Source of the DNA: an uncultured Eubacteriales bacterium
Lineage (GTDB): Bacteria; Bacillota; Clostridia; Oscillospirales; CAG-272
Assembly (NCBI GenBank): GCA_934462825.1
Contig: CAKSIP010000015.1
Location: forward strand, 1 to 33,908
Direction of reading: 5' to 3'
Length of the DNA: 33,908 bases
The notes under the pieces were generated by a model. The model was given only the letters and a program-made list of their open reading frames with translations. It searched no databases and had not been told where the DNA came from. Position numbers and translations under genes: made by a program. Positions 8,523-16,846 of the stretch are shown piece after piece (position 1 is the stretch's first letter; every line of letters begins with the position of its first letter).

Positions 8523-8574
8523 GGGGCGTGTTAAAAACGCAGGCTGAGCTTTTTGAACAGCCCCCCCTCTTTTT
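8523..8574 (+). terminator. Terminator-like hairpin between glgD and glgA
   Basis: GGGGC-TGTT-AAAAA pairs with TTTTT-AACA-GCCCC (with small bulges), followed by CCCTCTTTTT. The form is that of an intrinsic terminator, yet glgA, glgP and the amylase gene follow on the same strand with no clear promoter in the next 80 bases. It probably lowers readthrough instead of ending the operon. It shares its A-run/T-run arm design with several other hairpins in the window. Confidence 0.7.
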
Positions 8575-8654
8575 CGCCGGAGCCTTTGCAAGAACCAAAA
8601 ACAAAGAAAGGAAAAATCGCGGCGGCCAAACAGCCGCACGAAAGGGAAATCCGT

Positions 8655-10103
8655 ATGAGTAGGAAAAAGATTTTGTTTGCCGGGGCAGAGGTGATGCCTT
8701 ATGCCGCCACCGGAGGCCTTGGCGATGTACTCGGCTCCTTGCCAGCGGCCCTTAGCCGTGCGTATGGGGACGAGGTCGATGTTCGGGTGGTGATGCCGCT
8801 TTATGCGTCGATTCCGGCCGAATGGCGCGAACAAATGAAGGACGAAGCGATTTTCACGCTTTCGCTTGCCTGGCGTCGTCAATACTGCGGCGTGAAATCG
8901 CTCTGCCGTGACGGCGTGACGTATTACTTCATTGATAACGAATATTACTTTGGCCGCCCGGCGCTGTACGGCTATTATGACGACGGGGAACGCTTTGCCT
9001 ATTTTTCCAAGGCCGTGATCGACATGATGAGCGAGCTGAACTACTACCCCGACATTTTGCACGCCAATGATTGGCAAACCGCGCTGGCAGTGGTGTATCT
9101 TGAAAAATTTTACCGGAGCGTGCCGGGCTATGGAGCAATAAAAACCGTTTTTACGATCCATAATATAGAGTATCAGGGGAAGTTCGGCTTTGAAATGATC
9201 GACGATGTGTTCGGTTTGCCGGAAGACAGCCGGACGCTGTTTGAATACAACGGCGGCGTCAATCTGATGAAGGCGGCCATCGAATGTGCCCGGCGTGTCA
9301 GCACGGTCAGTCCTCGCTATGCCGAGGAGATCCTGGAGCCGCCCCTGTCGCACGGACTGTATCATGTGCTTCGCGCGCACCGGAGCAAGTTGGTGGGCAT
9401 TCTCAACGGCATTGATTATGATTCCTACAATCCCGAAACGGATTCGGCCTTGGCGGCCCATTACACGGCGAACACAGCCACCAAGGGAAAAGCGCTGGAC
9501 AAAACCGCTCTCCAAAAGGAAATCGGACTGCCGGAGCGCCCGGTTCCTCTGCTGGCGATGATCTCCCGGCTGGCCGCGCACAAGGGGCTGGATTTGGTGC
9601 GGGAAATCGGCGGGCGCCTCCTTTCGGAGCATGACGTACAGCTGGTGGTGCTGGGTACGGGCAATGCGGAATACGAGGAATATTTTCGGTCGTTGGAGAG
9701 AGATTTTCCCGATCGGTGTCGGGCGCTGATTCGGTATGACCGCGCTCTTTCCCGCCGGATCTATGCGGCGGCCGACCTGTTCCTTATGCCCTCGCAGAGC
9801 GAGCCGTGCGGGCTGTCTCAAATGATCGCGTCGCGCTACGGGGCCATTCCCGTGACGCGGGAAACGGGAGGCTTGTACGATTCCATCCAGGGCTATTGGG
9901 AAAAAGACGGCGTGCTGTTGGGCAACGGCTTTACCTTTGCAGGGTACCGGAGCGACGAACTGTATGAACGGATCGGCGCGGCGTTGCAGCTCTGTGCCGA
10001 TGCGAAAAAGAAAAAGGCCTTTGTCAAGAAGATTATGCAGGTGGACTTTTCCTGGCGGACGTCGGCCGAAAAATACAAGCAGATGTATGATTCCCTCACC
10101 TGA
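8655..10103 (+). CDS. glgA: Glycogen synthase (ADP-glucose-dependent, GT5)
   Basis: GlgA transfers glucose from ADP-glucose to the non-reducing end of the glucan. The 482-aa protein has the two GT-B Rossmann domains. The glycine-rich N-terminal loop reads AATGGLGDV (residues 17-25), so the lysine of the classical KTGGL motif is replaced by Ala18. The C-terminal domain keeps the SEPCGLSQ segment (Glu383) and RETGGL. The ATG at 8655 has AAAGGG upstream; an in-frame ATG about 100 bases earlier would add a polar tail overlapping the terminator hairpin and is rejected. It follows glgD by 192 bases, across that hairpin. Confidence 0.95.
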   Translation: MSRKKILFAGAEVMPYAATGGLGDVLGSLPAALSRAYGDEVDVRVVMPLYASIPAEWREQMKDEAIFTLSLAWRRQYCGVKSLCRDGVTYYFIDNEYYFGRPALYGYYDDGERFAYFSKAVIDMMSELNYYPDILHANDWQTALAVVYLEKFYRSVPGYGAIKTVFTIHNIEYQGKFGFEMIDDVFGLPEDSRTLFEYNGGVNLMKAAIECARRVSTVSPRYAEEILEPPLSHGLYHVLRAHRSKLVGILNGIDYDSYNPETDSALAAHYTANTATKGKALDKTALQKEIGLPERPVPLLAMISRLAAHKGLDLVREIGGRLLSEHDVQLVVLGTGNAEYEEYFRSLERDFPDRCRALIRYDRALSRRIYAAADLFLMPSQSEPCGLSQMIASRYGAIPVTRETGGLYDSIQGYWEKDGVLLGNGFTFAGYRSDELYERIGAALQLCADAKKKKAFVKKIMQVDFSWRTSAEKYKQMYDSLT

Positions 10104-10109
10104 CGCCCG

Positions 10110-10138
10110 CCGCTCCCGACACAGCGGAAAGGGAGCGG
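10110..10138 (+). other. Hairpin between glgA and glgP, no T-tract
   Basis: CCGCTCCC and GGGAGCGG form an eight-pair stem with a 13-base loop, starting seven bases after the glgA stop. No run of T follows on either strand, so it is more likely an RNA-processing or stability element than a terminator. Confidence 0.45.
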
Positions 10139-10227
10139 AGGAAGGCGTAAGTGTAAGCGCATAGCAAGCGCATAGCACATAAAAGAAGAAAGGAGATTTT
10201 CGCCTCAACGAAAGTCACAAAAAAGCC

Positions 10228-12663
10228 ATGAACTATAAAACCGAAGAAAAAGTGATTAAGGAAAATATTGAAGCCAAGCTGTCAAGACATTTGGGCTGTA
10301 CGCCGAGCGAGGCCGGACGGGAGCAGATGTACAAAGCCGTGGCACTCACGGTGAAGGACATTTTGACCGAAAAACGGGTGGACTTTCGCAACAGCGTCAA
10401 CCGCGTGGGGGGCAAGCGCGTGTACTACATGTGCATAGAATTTTTGCTTGGCCGTTCCCTGAAAAACAATTTGTGCAATCTCGGCTTGGCGGAGGCCTAT
10501 GAAAAGGTGCTGTCCGGCATGGGCTTCCATTTGGAGGATCTGTACGAATGTGAGCCGGACGCAGGCCTCGGCAACGGCGGACTCGGCCGTTTGGCCGCCT
10601 GCTTTATGGATTCGCTGTCGTCGCTTGACTACCCGGCCACCGGCTTTTCGCTTTGCTATGAATACGGGCTGTTTCGTCAGAAAATCATCGACGGCGTGCA
10701 GGTGGAAATGCCCGACAATTGGCTTCCGGGCGGCGAGGTGTGGCTGGTGCCCCGTACCGACCGCACGTTTACTGTTCGCTTTGGCGGCAATGTAAAGGAA
10801 TTGTGGCGCAGCGACCGGTTGGAAATTGTTTATGAAGGCGCGGAGGAAATTGAAGCCGTGCCCTATGATATGATGATCTCCGGCAGCGACAGCCGCGCGG
10901 TCAGCCAGCTGCGCCTGTGGCGCGCCAAATCCAAGCGGCAGTTTAACATGGGGCTTTTCACGCAGGGACAGTATGCCAAGGCGCTGGAGGAGGACAACGA
11001 CGCGGAAATTTTGACGAAGGTGCTGTATCCGTCCGATTCGCACCCGGAGGGAAAGCTGCTTCGCCTTTCCCAGCAGTATTTCCTGGTTTCCGCTTCGATG
11101 CAGAGCATTTTGCGCGATCACATGGCGGTGTACGGGCGGCTGGACAATTTGCCCGACAAGGTAGCCATTCATATCAACGACACGCATCCGGCGCTCTGTA
11201 TTCCCGAATTGATGCGGATTCTTTTGGACGAATATGCCGTGCCGTGGGAAAAGGCCTGGGACATGGTGACAAGAATTGTTTCCTATACCAACCACACCAT
11301 TATGCCCGAAGCGCTGGAAACGTGGAGAGAGGACTTGTTCCGTCTGCGCCTGCCTCGCATTTATGCTATTGTCAAAGAGATCAATGAGCGCTTCTGCCGC
11401 GAGGCCTGGCAGGCCTTCCCCGGCAATTGGGGACGCATTTCGCAGATGAGCATTGTCGGCTACGGGCAGGTGCGCATGGCCAACCTTGCCGTGGTCGGCT
11501 CCCATAAGGTGAACGGCGTATCCCGCCTGCACTCGGAAATTTTGCGCACCGATACGTTTAAGGACTTTGCCAAAATGTACCCCACGCGGTTTGATAACGT
11601 GACAAACGGCGTGGCGCATCGCCGCTGGCTTTGCTATTCCAACCCCGCGCTGGCCGCCCTGCTCGATGAGATCATCGGCCCCGGCTATCGCAAGAACCCG
11701 GAGGAATTGTCGGAGCTGAAAAAATACGCCGGCGACACGCAGGTTCTGGAATCCATTCGCAGTATCAAACACAAAAACAAGGTGCTTTTTGCGGAGCATC
11801 TTTACACCAAAACGGGCATCCGGGTGGATACCCATTCGATTTACGATGTGCAGATCAAGCGCATGCATGAATATAAGCGCCAGCTTCTCAACGCGCTGAA
11901 CATCATTGCGCTGTGCAACGAAATCCGCGACAATCCGCAGGCGGATTTCCAGCCGATCACCTTCTTTTTCGGAGCGAAGGCCGCTTCGGGGTACCAGATG
12001 GCCAAGCGGATTCTGCAGTTGATTTGCCTGTTGGCTAAGGATATTGAAAAAGATCCCGTACTGCGTGAAAAGGTTCGCGTGGTGTTCCTGGAGGATTACA
12101 ATGTGACGATGGCGGAGACGATTATTCCGGCGTCCGAGGTCAGCGAGCAGATTTCCATGGCGGGCAAGGAGGCCAGCGGCACCGGCTGTATGAAGTTCAT
12201 GTTCAACGGTGCGCTGACGATTGGCACGTTGGACGGCGCCAATATCGAAATGATGGAGCGCGCCGGCTCCGAAAATATGTTTATTTTCGGGCTGAACCGG
12301 GATGAGGTCAATGAGCTTTGGACGAAAGGCTATCGTTCGACCGAGTTCTACGCCTCCAACGAAAAGCTGATGCGCGCGGTGGGATCCTTGACGCGCGGCT
12401 TTGGCGGCGAATCCTTCTCGGATATTACCAACTATCTGCTTTCGGGCAGCGGCGTGGCGGATCCTTATATGTGCCTGGCGGATTTTGAATCGTACTCGCA
12501 GGTACACAAACGCATGACGGAAATTTATCGGGACAAGCCGGTTTGGAATCGGATGTCCCTGATGAACATGGCGGGGGCCGGCTTCTTTGCGGCCGACCGA
12601 AGCATTGAGGAATATGCTGCCCGGATCTGGGGGATTAAACGCATTGCCCCCGATAAGAAATAA
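10228..12663 (+). CDS. glgP: Glycogen/alpha-glucan phosphorylase (GT35)
   Basis: This PLP enzyme releases glucose-1-phosphate from the ends of glycogen. The 811-aa length is usual for the family. The PLP site reads GTGCMKFMFNGALTIGTLDG with the Schiff-base lysine at 656; most relatives have Asn where this protein has Cys654. Earlier signatures include GLGNGGLGRLAACFMDS and NDTHPAL. The ATG at 10228 has no ribosome site close by: an AGAAAGGAG lies about 30 bases upstream without an in-frame start after it, so translation initiation here is unusual or the true start is a nearby GTG at 10249. It lies 124 bases downstream of glgA and 72 bases upstream of the amylase gene in the same cluster. Confidence 0.95.
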   Translation: MNYKTEEKVIKENIEAKLSRHLGCTPSEAGREQMYKAVALTVKDILTEKRVDFRNSVNRVGGKRVYYMCIEFLLGRSLKNNLCNLGLAEAYEKVLSGMGFHLEDLYECEPDAGLGNGGLGRLAACFMDSLSSLDYPATGFSLCYEYGLFRQKIIDGVQVEMPDNWLPGGEVWLVPRTDRTFTVRFGGNVKELWRSDRLEIVYEGAEEIEAVPYDMMISGSDSRAVSQLRLWRAKSKRQFNMGLFTQGQYAKALEEDNDAEILTKVLYPSDSHPEGKLLRLSQQYFLVSASMQSILRDHMAVYGRLDNLPDKVAIHINDTHPALCIPELMRILLDEYAVPWEKAWDMVTRIVSYTNHTIMPEALETWREDLFRLRLPRIYAIVKEINERFCREAWQAFPGNWGRISQMSIVGYGQVRMANLAVVGSHKVNGVSRLHSEILRTDTFKDFAKMYPTRFDNVTNGVAHRRWLCYSNPALAALLDEIIGPGYRKNPEELSELKKYAGDTQVLESIRSIKHKNKVLFAEHLYTKTGIRVDTHSIYDVQIKRMHEYKRQLLNALNIIALCNEIRDNPQADFQPITFFFGAKAASGYQMAKRILQLICLLAKDIEKDPVLREKVRVVFLEDYNVTMAETIIPASEVSEQISMAGKEASGTGCMKFMFNGALTIGTLDGANIEMMERAGSENMFIFGLNRDEVNELWTKGYRSTEFYASNEKLMRAVGSLTRGFGGESFSDITNYLLSGSGVADPYMCLADFESYSQVHKRMTEIYRDKPVWNRMSLMNMAGAGFFAADRSIEEYAARIWGIKRIAPDKK

Positions 12664-12735
12664 ACGATTTTAAGAAACACAAACGGCGCGGCCGGGAAGC
12701 GGAAGCCGTGCGGTAGAAAAAAGGGGGAAAAACGA

Positions 12736-14763
12736 ATGCTTTTGCGGTATGAAGACCGTCTTTGGACGGAGGTCGGGGCGGTTTCCATCCGAAAAAAGGC
12801 AGGCAAAGCCCGAAAGGATCGCACGGAAAAAAGCGCCTTTCCCGCCGGCACCGAGATTGTGATTTCGCTTTCCGTTTCCCGTCGGCTGGGGGACGGCGGC
12901 GCGGTGCTGCGGTTGGTTCCCGACGCGCTTTCCTCGGACAAGCCGGCAGAGGATCTTCCGATGTCGTATGAAAAGACCGAGGGGGATCGGGACTTTTACA
13001 CCGTTTCCCTTTGCCTGCCCAAGGGGCTTTATGATTGGGAAATCCTTTTTCTGCGAGGCGCGGACACGCTTTTTACCAACAGCGTAAATCAGGTGGACTT
13101 TACCCTGAGCCGCCGTTCGGCAAAGCGGTTCCGGCTGTTGATTTACGAGGCGGAACGCAGGGCGCCGACGTGGTTTTACGGACAGACGATGTATCAGATT
13201 TTCCCGGATCGCTTTTTCCGGGGGAGCCGTCCCGTGCCGCTCCGGCCGGGCGCGGTGTCGGAGCCGGATTTTTCCGGCGGAACGCCGCCCTTTGCCGAGC
13301 ATCCGGGGGATCGCCTGGAAAACAACGTGTTCTTTGGGGGAACGCTGTACGGCGTTGCGGAAAAGCTGGATTACCTTGCGTCGCTCGGCGTGGGAACCTT
13401 GTACCTCAATCCTGTGTTTGACGCGCCCTCCAATCATCGCTATGATACCGGGGACTATGAAACGGTGGACGCGATGCTGGGGGGAGAAAAGGCCTTGGCG
13501 GCTCTGCTGGAGGCCTGTCAGGCCCGTGGAATCCGCGTGATTTTGGACGGTGTGTTCAATCACACCGGCAGTGACAGCCGTTACTTTAATAAAAAGGGGC
13601 GCTACCCCGATCTCGGCGCTTATCAGTCCAAGGCCTCGCCGTATTACGGCTGGTATCGCTTCCGGCATTTCCCCGATGACTATGAGTGCTGGTGGAACAT
13701 TGACATTTTGCCCCGGCTGAACCATGAAAACGAAGCCTGCCGCCGCTATTTTACCGATGCGGAGGGCATTGGAGCGCGTTACATCCGAAAGGGCATTGCC
13801 GGATGGCGCTTGGACGTGGCGGATGAGCTGTCCGACCGGTTCCTCGATGAATTTCGGGACAGCGTCAAAGCCGCTTCGGAGGGCGAGGCCCTGCTGATCG
13901 GGGAGGTTTGGGAAAATGCCGCCGATAAAATTGCCTACGGGAAACGGCGGCGGTATTTTCAGGACGGTCAGCTTGACAGCGTGATGAATTATCCTCTGCG
14001 CACCGCCATCCTTTCTTTCTGTACAACGGGGCAGGCCGAGCCGCTCTATCATACCCTGACAGAGCTGTATGCCTCCTACCCGGAGCCGGTTTGTCACGCG
14101 CTGATGAACCTGCTCGGCACGCACGACACCGAACGGGTGCTGACGGCGCTGGGCGACGGCTTGGATCCCGCCACGGCCGACCGGGCCGAAACGCTCACCA
14201 ATGCCGAAAAGGCCGTGACGCGGCTTTCCCCGGACGTTCGCGCCGAGGCGTGCAAGCGGCTGCGCTTGGCCGCGACCATTCAATTTACCGTGTACGGAGT
14301 GCCTTCGATTTATTACGGCGACGAGGCCGGCATGGAAGGGTATGGCGATCCTTTTTGCCGCCGCGGCTTTCCGTGGGGCGGCGCGGAGGAATCGCTTACG
14401 GATTTTTATCGAACGCTGGGGGCGCTTCGCCGGCAGGAGAGCGTACTGCAAACCGGGCGGTTTTCCGCGCGGCTGTGGAATCCGCAGGTGTTGCTTTTTT
14501 ACCGTTATGCCGAGTCCGCGCCCGGAACGCGCAAAGACGGGACACCCCAAGACGTCCGGTATGCGCCGGGCACCCTTCTGATTGCGGCCAATGGTGGCAG
14601 GGAGGCTTGTCCTTTGCCGCTGGACGGGCTGTATGAATCGCTTTTCACGGGGGAGATGTGCGAAAACGAGGTGCAGCTCCCGCCCTTTAGCGCCCTGGTG
14701 CTGAAAAAACGGGAGAGTAAGACGCGAAGAACGCGCAAGGCGCGTTCCCCTGCGAACGAATGA
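12736..14763 (+). CDS. GH13 alpha-glucan hydrolase (neopullulanase/cyclomaltodextrinase type)
   Basis: This is a family 13 glycoside hydrolase of 675 aa, probably cytoplasmic as no signal peptide is visible. An N-terminal beta-sandwich of about 130 residues, resembling the module of neopullulanases and cyclomaltodextrinases, precedes the barrel. The barrel has DGVFNHTG, GWRLDVADE with nucleophile Asp360, IGEVWENA with acid/base Glu390, and LLGTHDTERV with Asp464. A domain with HDTERVLTAL and a helical insertion follows, then a C-terminal beta domain. The tail after about residue 655 is Lys/Arg-rich and looks like low-complexity drift. The ATG at 12736 has AGGGGG upstream. As the gene after glgP, it probably degrades limit dextrins or imported oligosaccharides. 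The exact substrate cannot be told. Confidence 0.9.
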   Translation: MLLRYEDRLWTEVGAVSIRKKAGKARKDRTEKSAFPAGTEIVISLSVSRRLGDGGAVLRLVPDALSSDKPAEDLPMSYEKTEGDRDFYTVSLCLPKGLYDWEILFLRGADTLFTNSVNQVDFTLSRRSAKRFRLLIYEAERRAPTWFYGQTMYQIFPDRFFRGSRPVPLRPGAVSEPDFSGGTPPFAEHPGDRLENNVFFGGTLYGVAEKLDYLASLGVGTLYLNPVFDAPSNHRYDTGDYETVDAMLGGEKALAALLEACQARGIRVILDGVFNHTGSDSRYFNKKGRYPDLGAYQSKASPYYGWYRFRHFPDDYECWWNIDILPRLNHENEACRRYFTDAEGIGARYIRKGIAGWRLDVADELSDRFLDEFRDSVKAASEGEALLIGEVWENAADKIAYGKRRRYFQDGQLDSVMNYPLRTAILSFCTTGQAEPLYHTLTELYASYPEPVCHALMNLLGTHDTERVLTALGDGLDPATADRAETLTNAEKAVTRLSPDVRAEACKRLRLAATIQFTVYGVPSIYYGDEAGMEGYGDPFCRRGFPWGGAEESLTDFYRTLGALRRQESVLQTGRFSARLWNPQVLLFYRYAESAPGTRKDGTPQDVRYAPGTLLIAANGGREACPLPLDGLYESLFTGEMCENEVQLPPFSALVLKKRESKTRRTRKARSPANE

Positions 14764-14888
14764 GAAGGCGCAGGGGCGAGACGCAACGTGTGAGGCGTAA
14801 GGCGCTGGGCGCCCGCAGGCCAGCGGCGTTCTCTTGGGGAAAGGGGACGCGGTTGCCGTTTGATTTCTAAGAAAGGCTGTCAGAGTTT

Positions 14889-15221
14889 ATGGGATTGAAA
14901 TCTCTTTTTCAAAAGAAAAACGATCCGTCCTCGGTGCGATACCGCCGGGAAATGGCCGAGCGGATTTGCGGCCATCATATCCGGTACGTGACCGAAAACC
15001 GGGACGGGGTGGACGAAGTGATTGGCCGTGACGGCGGCTTGAATGTGCGAAACGGGGAATTTTTGGTGTTTGCCTCGGCGGACGTGATCTTTCGCACCCC
15101 GGTGGACGAGCTGGAAGCGTGGGAGCTTTTGTCCAAGGACGGCGTGGTGCTGACCGGGCCGGATTTGGAGCATGGCGGCGTTCGCCGGACGATCATTGCC
15201 TATTACGTTTACTATCGTTGA
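14889..15221 (+). CDS. Conserved small protein of unknown function
   Basis: I do not recognise a named family. The 110-aa protein has no signal peptide or membrane segment. It is polar, with a basic N-terminus (MGLKSLFQKKND) and a C-terminal part alternating hydrophobic strands with acidic turns: DVIFRTPVDELEAWELLSKDG, then a TGPDLEHGG loop and TIIAYYVYYR at the end. It resembles a small alpha/beta or beta-rich fold. Codon use resembles that of its neighbours and reads as a real gene. The ATG at 14889 has AAGAAAGG about 13 bases upstream. It lies 125 bases after the amylase gene with no terminator between, and a strong terminator follows, so it is the last gene of the glycogen cluster. Confidence 0.8.
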   Translation: MGLKSLFQKKNDPSSVRYRREMAERICGHHIRYVTENRDGVDEVIGRDGGLNVRNGEFLVFASADVIFRTPVDELEAWELLSKDGVVLTGPDLEHGGVRRTIIAYYVYYR

Positions 15222-15223
15222 AG

Positions 15224-15272
15224 ACTAAAAAAGGGAGTGCTAAAAACGCATTTTGCGTTTTTTAGCACTCCC
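15224..15272. terminator. Bidirectional terminator between the glycogen cluster and mntP
   Basis: An 18-base arm starting GGGAGTGCTAAAAACGCA pairs almost perfectly with its complement (one bulged T), with a three-base loop. On the minus strand it is followed by TTTTTTAG, so it ends mntP transcription well. On the plus strand it ends the glycogen cluster without a trailing T-run. Confidence 0.88.
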
Positions 15273-15307
15273 CATGATATTAGTCTCGGCGGCTGTGCGC
15301 GGAAAGG

Positions 15308-15877
15308 TCAGAAAGCAAGGACGCCGAGATGCTCCAGCAGAATTTTCAGACCGATGAGAAAGAGGATCGCGCCGCCGAACCCTTCCGCTTTGCCTTGCAG
15401 CTTGGCGCCGAAAAAGCGCCCGATGACCACTCCGATCAGGGAAAGCAGAAAAGTGGTACAGCCGATAATGGCCGCGCTGGAAACGATATTGACGCTGACC
15501 ACCGCAAAGGCGATGCCGACCGCCAGCGCATCAATGCTGGTGGCAACGGCCATCAATAGCAGCTCCTTGATGTCAAACGCAGAGGCTTCGGGTTCTTCTT
15601 TTTCCGGGTGAAAGGAATCCCAAATCATTTTGATGCCGATAACGCTGAGCAACCCGAAGGCCACCCAGTGATCGAAGCGGGTAATGTATTGCTCAAACGC
15701 CGAGCCGAGAAGCCAGCCGAGCATCGGCATCAAGGCCTGAAACCCGCCGAAAAACAATCCGATGACAAGGCCTTGCCAAAGATTCAGCTTGGGCATTTTC
15801 AGCCCTTTGCAAACCGCCACGGCAAAAGCGTCCATGGACAGTCCGATGCCGATCAGCAGAATTTCCCAAAAACTCAT
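15308..15877 (-). CDS. mntP: Manganese efflux pump MntP
   Basis: MntP exports Mn(II) across the cytoplasmic membrane. The 189-aa protein has six predicted membrane helices arranged as two repeats. The conserved acidic motifs are SMDAFAVAVCKG in the first helix and SIDALAVGIAF in the middle one, with a cytoplasmic loop rich in Glu (HPEKEEPEASAF) between the halves. The ATG at 15877 has GGAAAAG upstream and also overlaps, as ATGA, the stop codon of a short upstream ORF. Expression comes from a perfect consensus promoter at 16043-16071. The gene ends in the bidirectional terminator shared with the glycogen cluster. Confidence 0.94.
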   Translation of the reverse strand: MSFWEILLIGIGLSMDAFAVAVCKGLKMPKLNLWQGLVIGLFFGGFQALMPMLGWLLGSAFEQYITRFDHWVAFGLLSVIGIKMIWDSFHPEKEEPEASAFDIKELLLMAVATSIDALAVGIAFAVVSVNIVSSAAIIGCTTFLLSLIGVVIGRFFGAKLQGKAEGFGGAILFLIGLKILLEHLGVLAF

Positions 15878-16002
15878 GTTTCTTTTCCGTCCTTTTTTGA
15901 AATGATGGTGGCTTGCCATGAAAAGACAGCCTTCGTAAAAAGCATATGGAGGCACGCGCGAAAAAAGACGCCGAGAACCGGAAAAAACAGGAACCCCGGC
16001 AT
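15874..16002 (-). CDS. Possible 42-residue leader peptide overlapping the mntP start
   Basis: A short frame in the mntP leader starts at the ATG at 16002, three bases after GGAG, and ends with TGA overlapping the mntP ATG (ATGA). The product would be hydrophobic, beginning MPGFLFFPVLGVFFRACL and ending in a polar KKDGKET tail, so it could insert in the membrane. The ribosome site is too close to the start by usual rules, and I recognise no family. Its start lies inside a long imperfect hairpin of the leader. It may be a translational coupling device or only chance. Confidence 0.3.
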   Translation of the reverse strand: MPGFLFFPVLGVFFRACLHMLFTKAVFSWQATIISKKDGKET

Positions 16003-16042
16003 CTTCTCCGCGCGCGTCACCGCTCTCTGTAAACAGTTTCCG

Positions 16043-16071
16043 ATTATAGCACACAGGGTTGACTTTGTCAA
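16043..16071 (-). promoter_or_regulatory. Sigma-A type promoter of mntP
   Basis: The minus strand reads TTGACA, 17 bases ending in TGC (an extended -10 element), then TATAAT. The leader from about 16036 to 15878 is roughly 160 bases and contains nested stems (ACGCGCG/CGCGCGT outside, AAGATGCCG/CGGCGTCTT inside). Confidence 0.88.
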
Positions 16072-16155
16072 TCGTTTTTCGACATTCGGCACGCCTTTTC
16101 CGTCCGACTTGCCGGCTTGCCGCCGCCCGCGGAAGGGAAGCCCACCCTCGCCGAC

Positions 16156-16184
16156 TTGACTTTGCATGAAAAAAGGTATAAAAT
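16156..16184 (+). promoter_or_regulatory. Sigma-A type promoter of rlmH
   Basis: TTGACT, 17 bases, then TAAAAT. The -10 region lies in a threefold TATAAAA-like heptamer repeat (16177-16196), so alternative -10 registers exist. It is divergent from the mntP promoter, 85 bases away. Confidence 0.75.
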
Positions 16185-16265
16185 ATAAAATATAAAAAGC
16201 GCGGCCGTTGCGCCGCGGGACCCAAGAAAAGGGAAAGAGAAAAGAGAAAGAGAAAAGAGGAAAGC

Positions 16266-16745
16266 ATGGTAAACGTCACCTTTATCACAGTCGGGACACT
16301 CAAGGAGGACTATTGGCGGCAAGCCATGGCCGAATACGGCAAACGGCTGTCGGCGTACGGCCGATTCAGCACGGTGGAGCTGCGGGAAAGCCGATTGCCG
16401 TCCGAGCCGTCCTCGGCGGAAATTCACGCCGCGCTGGACGCGGAGGCGGACAAGATTTTGGCGGCAATCCCACCGCGCACCTTTCGTGTGGCGCTTTGCG
16501 TGGAAGGGCAGGGCGTTTCTTCGGAAAAGTTGGCGCAGAAATTGGAGCTGGCCTGCCAGACGCACAGCGGCCTTTGCTTTATTATCGGAAGCTCCTACGG
16601 CTTGTCGGAAAAGGTGAAAGCCGCCTGCGATTGGCGGCTTTCGGTTTCCGATTTGACCTTCCCTCATCAGCTGATGCGCGTGATTCTTGCCGAGGCGGTG
16701 TACCGCGCGTTCAGTATACAGAAGGGCGCCAAATATCATAAATGA
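16266..16745 (+). CDS. rlmH: 23S rRNA (pseudouridine(1915)-N3)-methyltransferase
   Basis: RlmH is a SPOUT-class methyltransferase that methylates pseudouridine 1915 of helix 69 in the assembled 70S ribosome, using S-adenosylmethionine. The 159-aa length is typical. Seen in the sequence are the start VNVTFITVGTLKEDYW, the CVEGQG strand-loop, the cofactor-knot segment FIIGSSYGLSEKV, and the highly conserved end LTFPHQLMRVILAEAVYRA followed by KGAKYHK. The ATG at 16266 is preceded by GAGGAAAGC. The leader is a run of AGAAAAGAG-type repeats. The gene stands alone behind its own promoter and ends in a bidirectional terminator. Confidence 0.96.
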   Translation: MVNVTFITVGTLKEDYWRQAMAEYGKRLSAYGRFSTVELRESRLPSEPSSAEIHAALDAEADKILAAIPPRTFRVALCVEGQGVSSEKLAQKLELACQTHSGLCFIIGSSYGLSEKVKAACDWRLSVSDLTFPHQLMRVILAEAVYRAFSIQKGAKYHK

Positions 16746-16788
16746 CACGGTCGGCGCGAGCGATGCAAGGCCCCCCGCGCGCTCTATA

Positions 16789-16837
16789 AAAAGGGAGAGT
16801 GAAAAGCTCATTTTTGCGCTTTTAACTTTCTCTTTTT
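16789..16837. terminator. Bidirectional terminator between rlmH and the cupin gene
   Basis: AAAAGGGAGAGTGAAAAGC pairs, with two wobbles and one mismatch, with GCTTTTAACTTTCTCTTTT. T-runs appear on the 3' side in both directions. It lies between convergent genes and belongs to the hairpin family with A-run/T-run arms. Confidence 0.82.
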
Positions 16838-16846
16838 ATTTGGGCT

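Noticed and set aside
5997..10208. An open frame of about 1400 codons on the minus strand opposite glgC, glgD and glgA, and similar long frames opposite glgB, glgP, the amylase gene, atpA and atpD
   Set aside because: The sense genes show clear families, and three of them share one frame. The sense codons TTA, CTA and TCA are rare here, which keeps the opposite frame free of stops. The antisense products are His/Arg/Gln-rich with no recognisable domain.
15878..16040. yybP-ykoY manganese riboswitch upstream of mntP
   Set aside because: The position is right, but the conserved core of that riboswitch was not seen on reading the leader; only unrelated nested stems are present.
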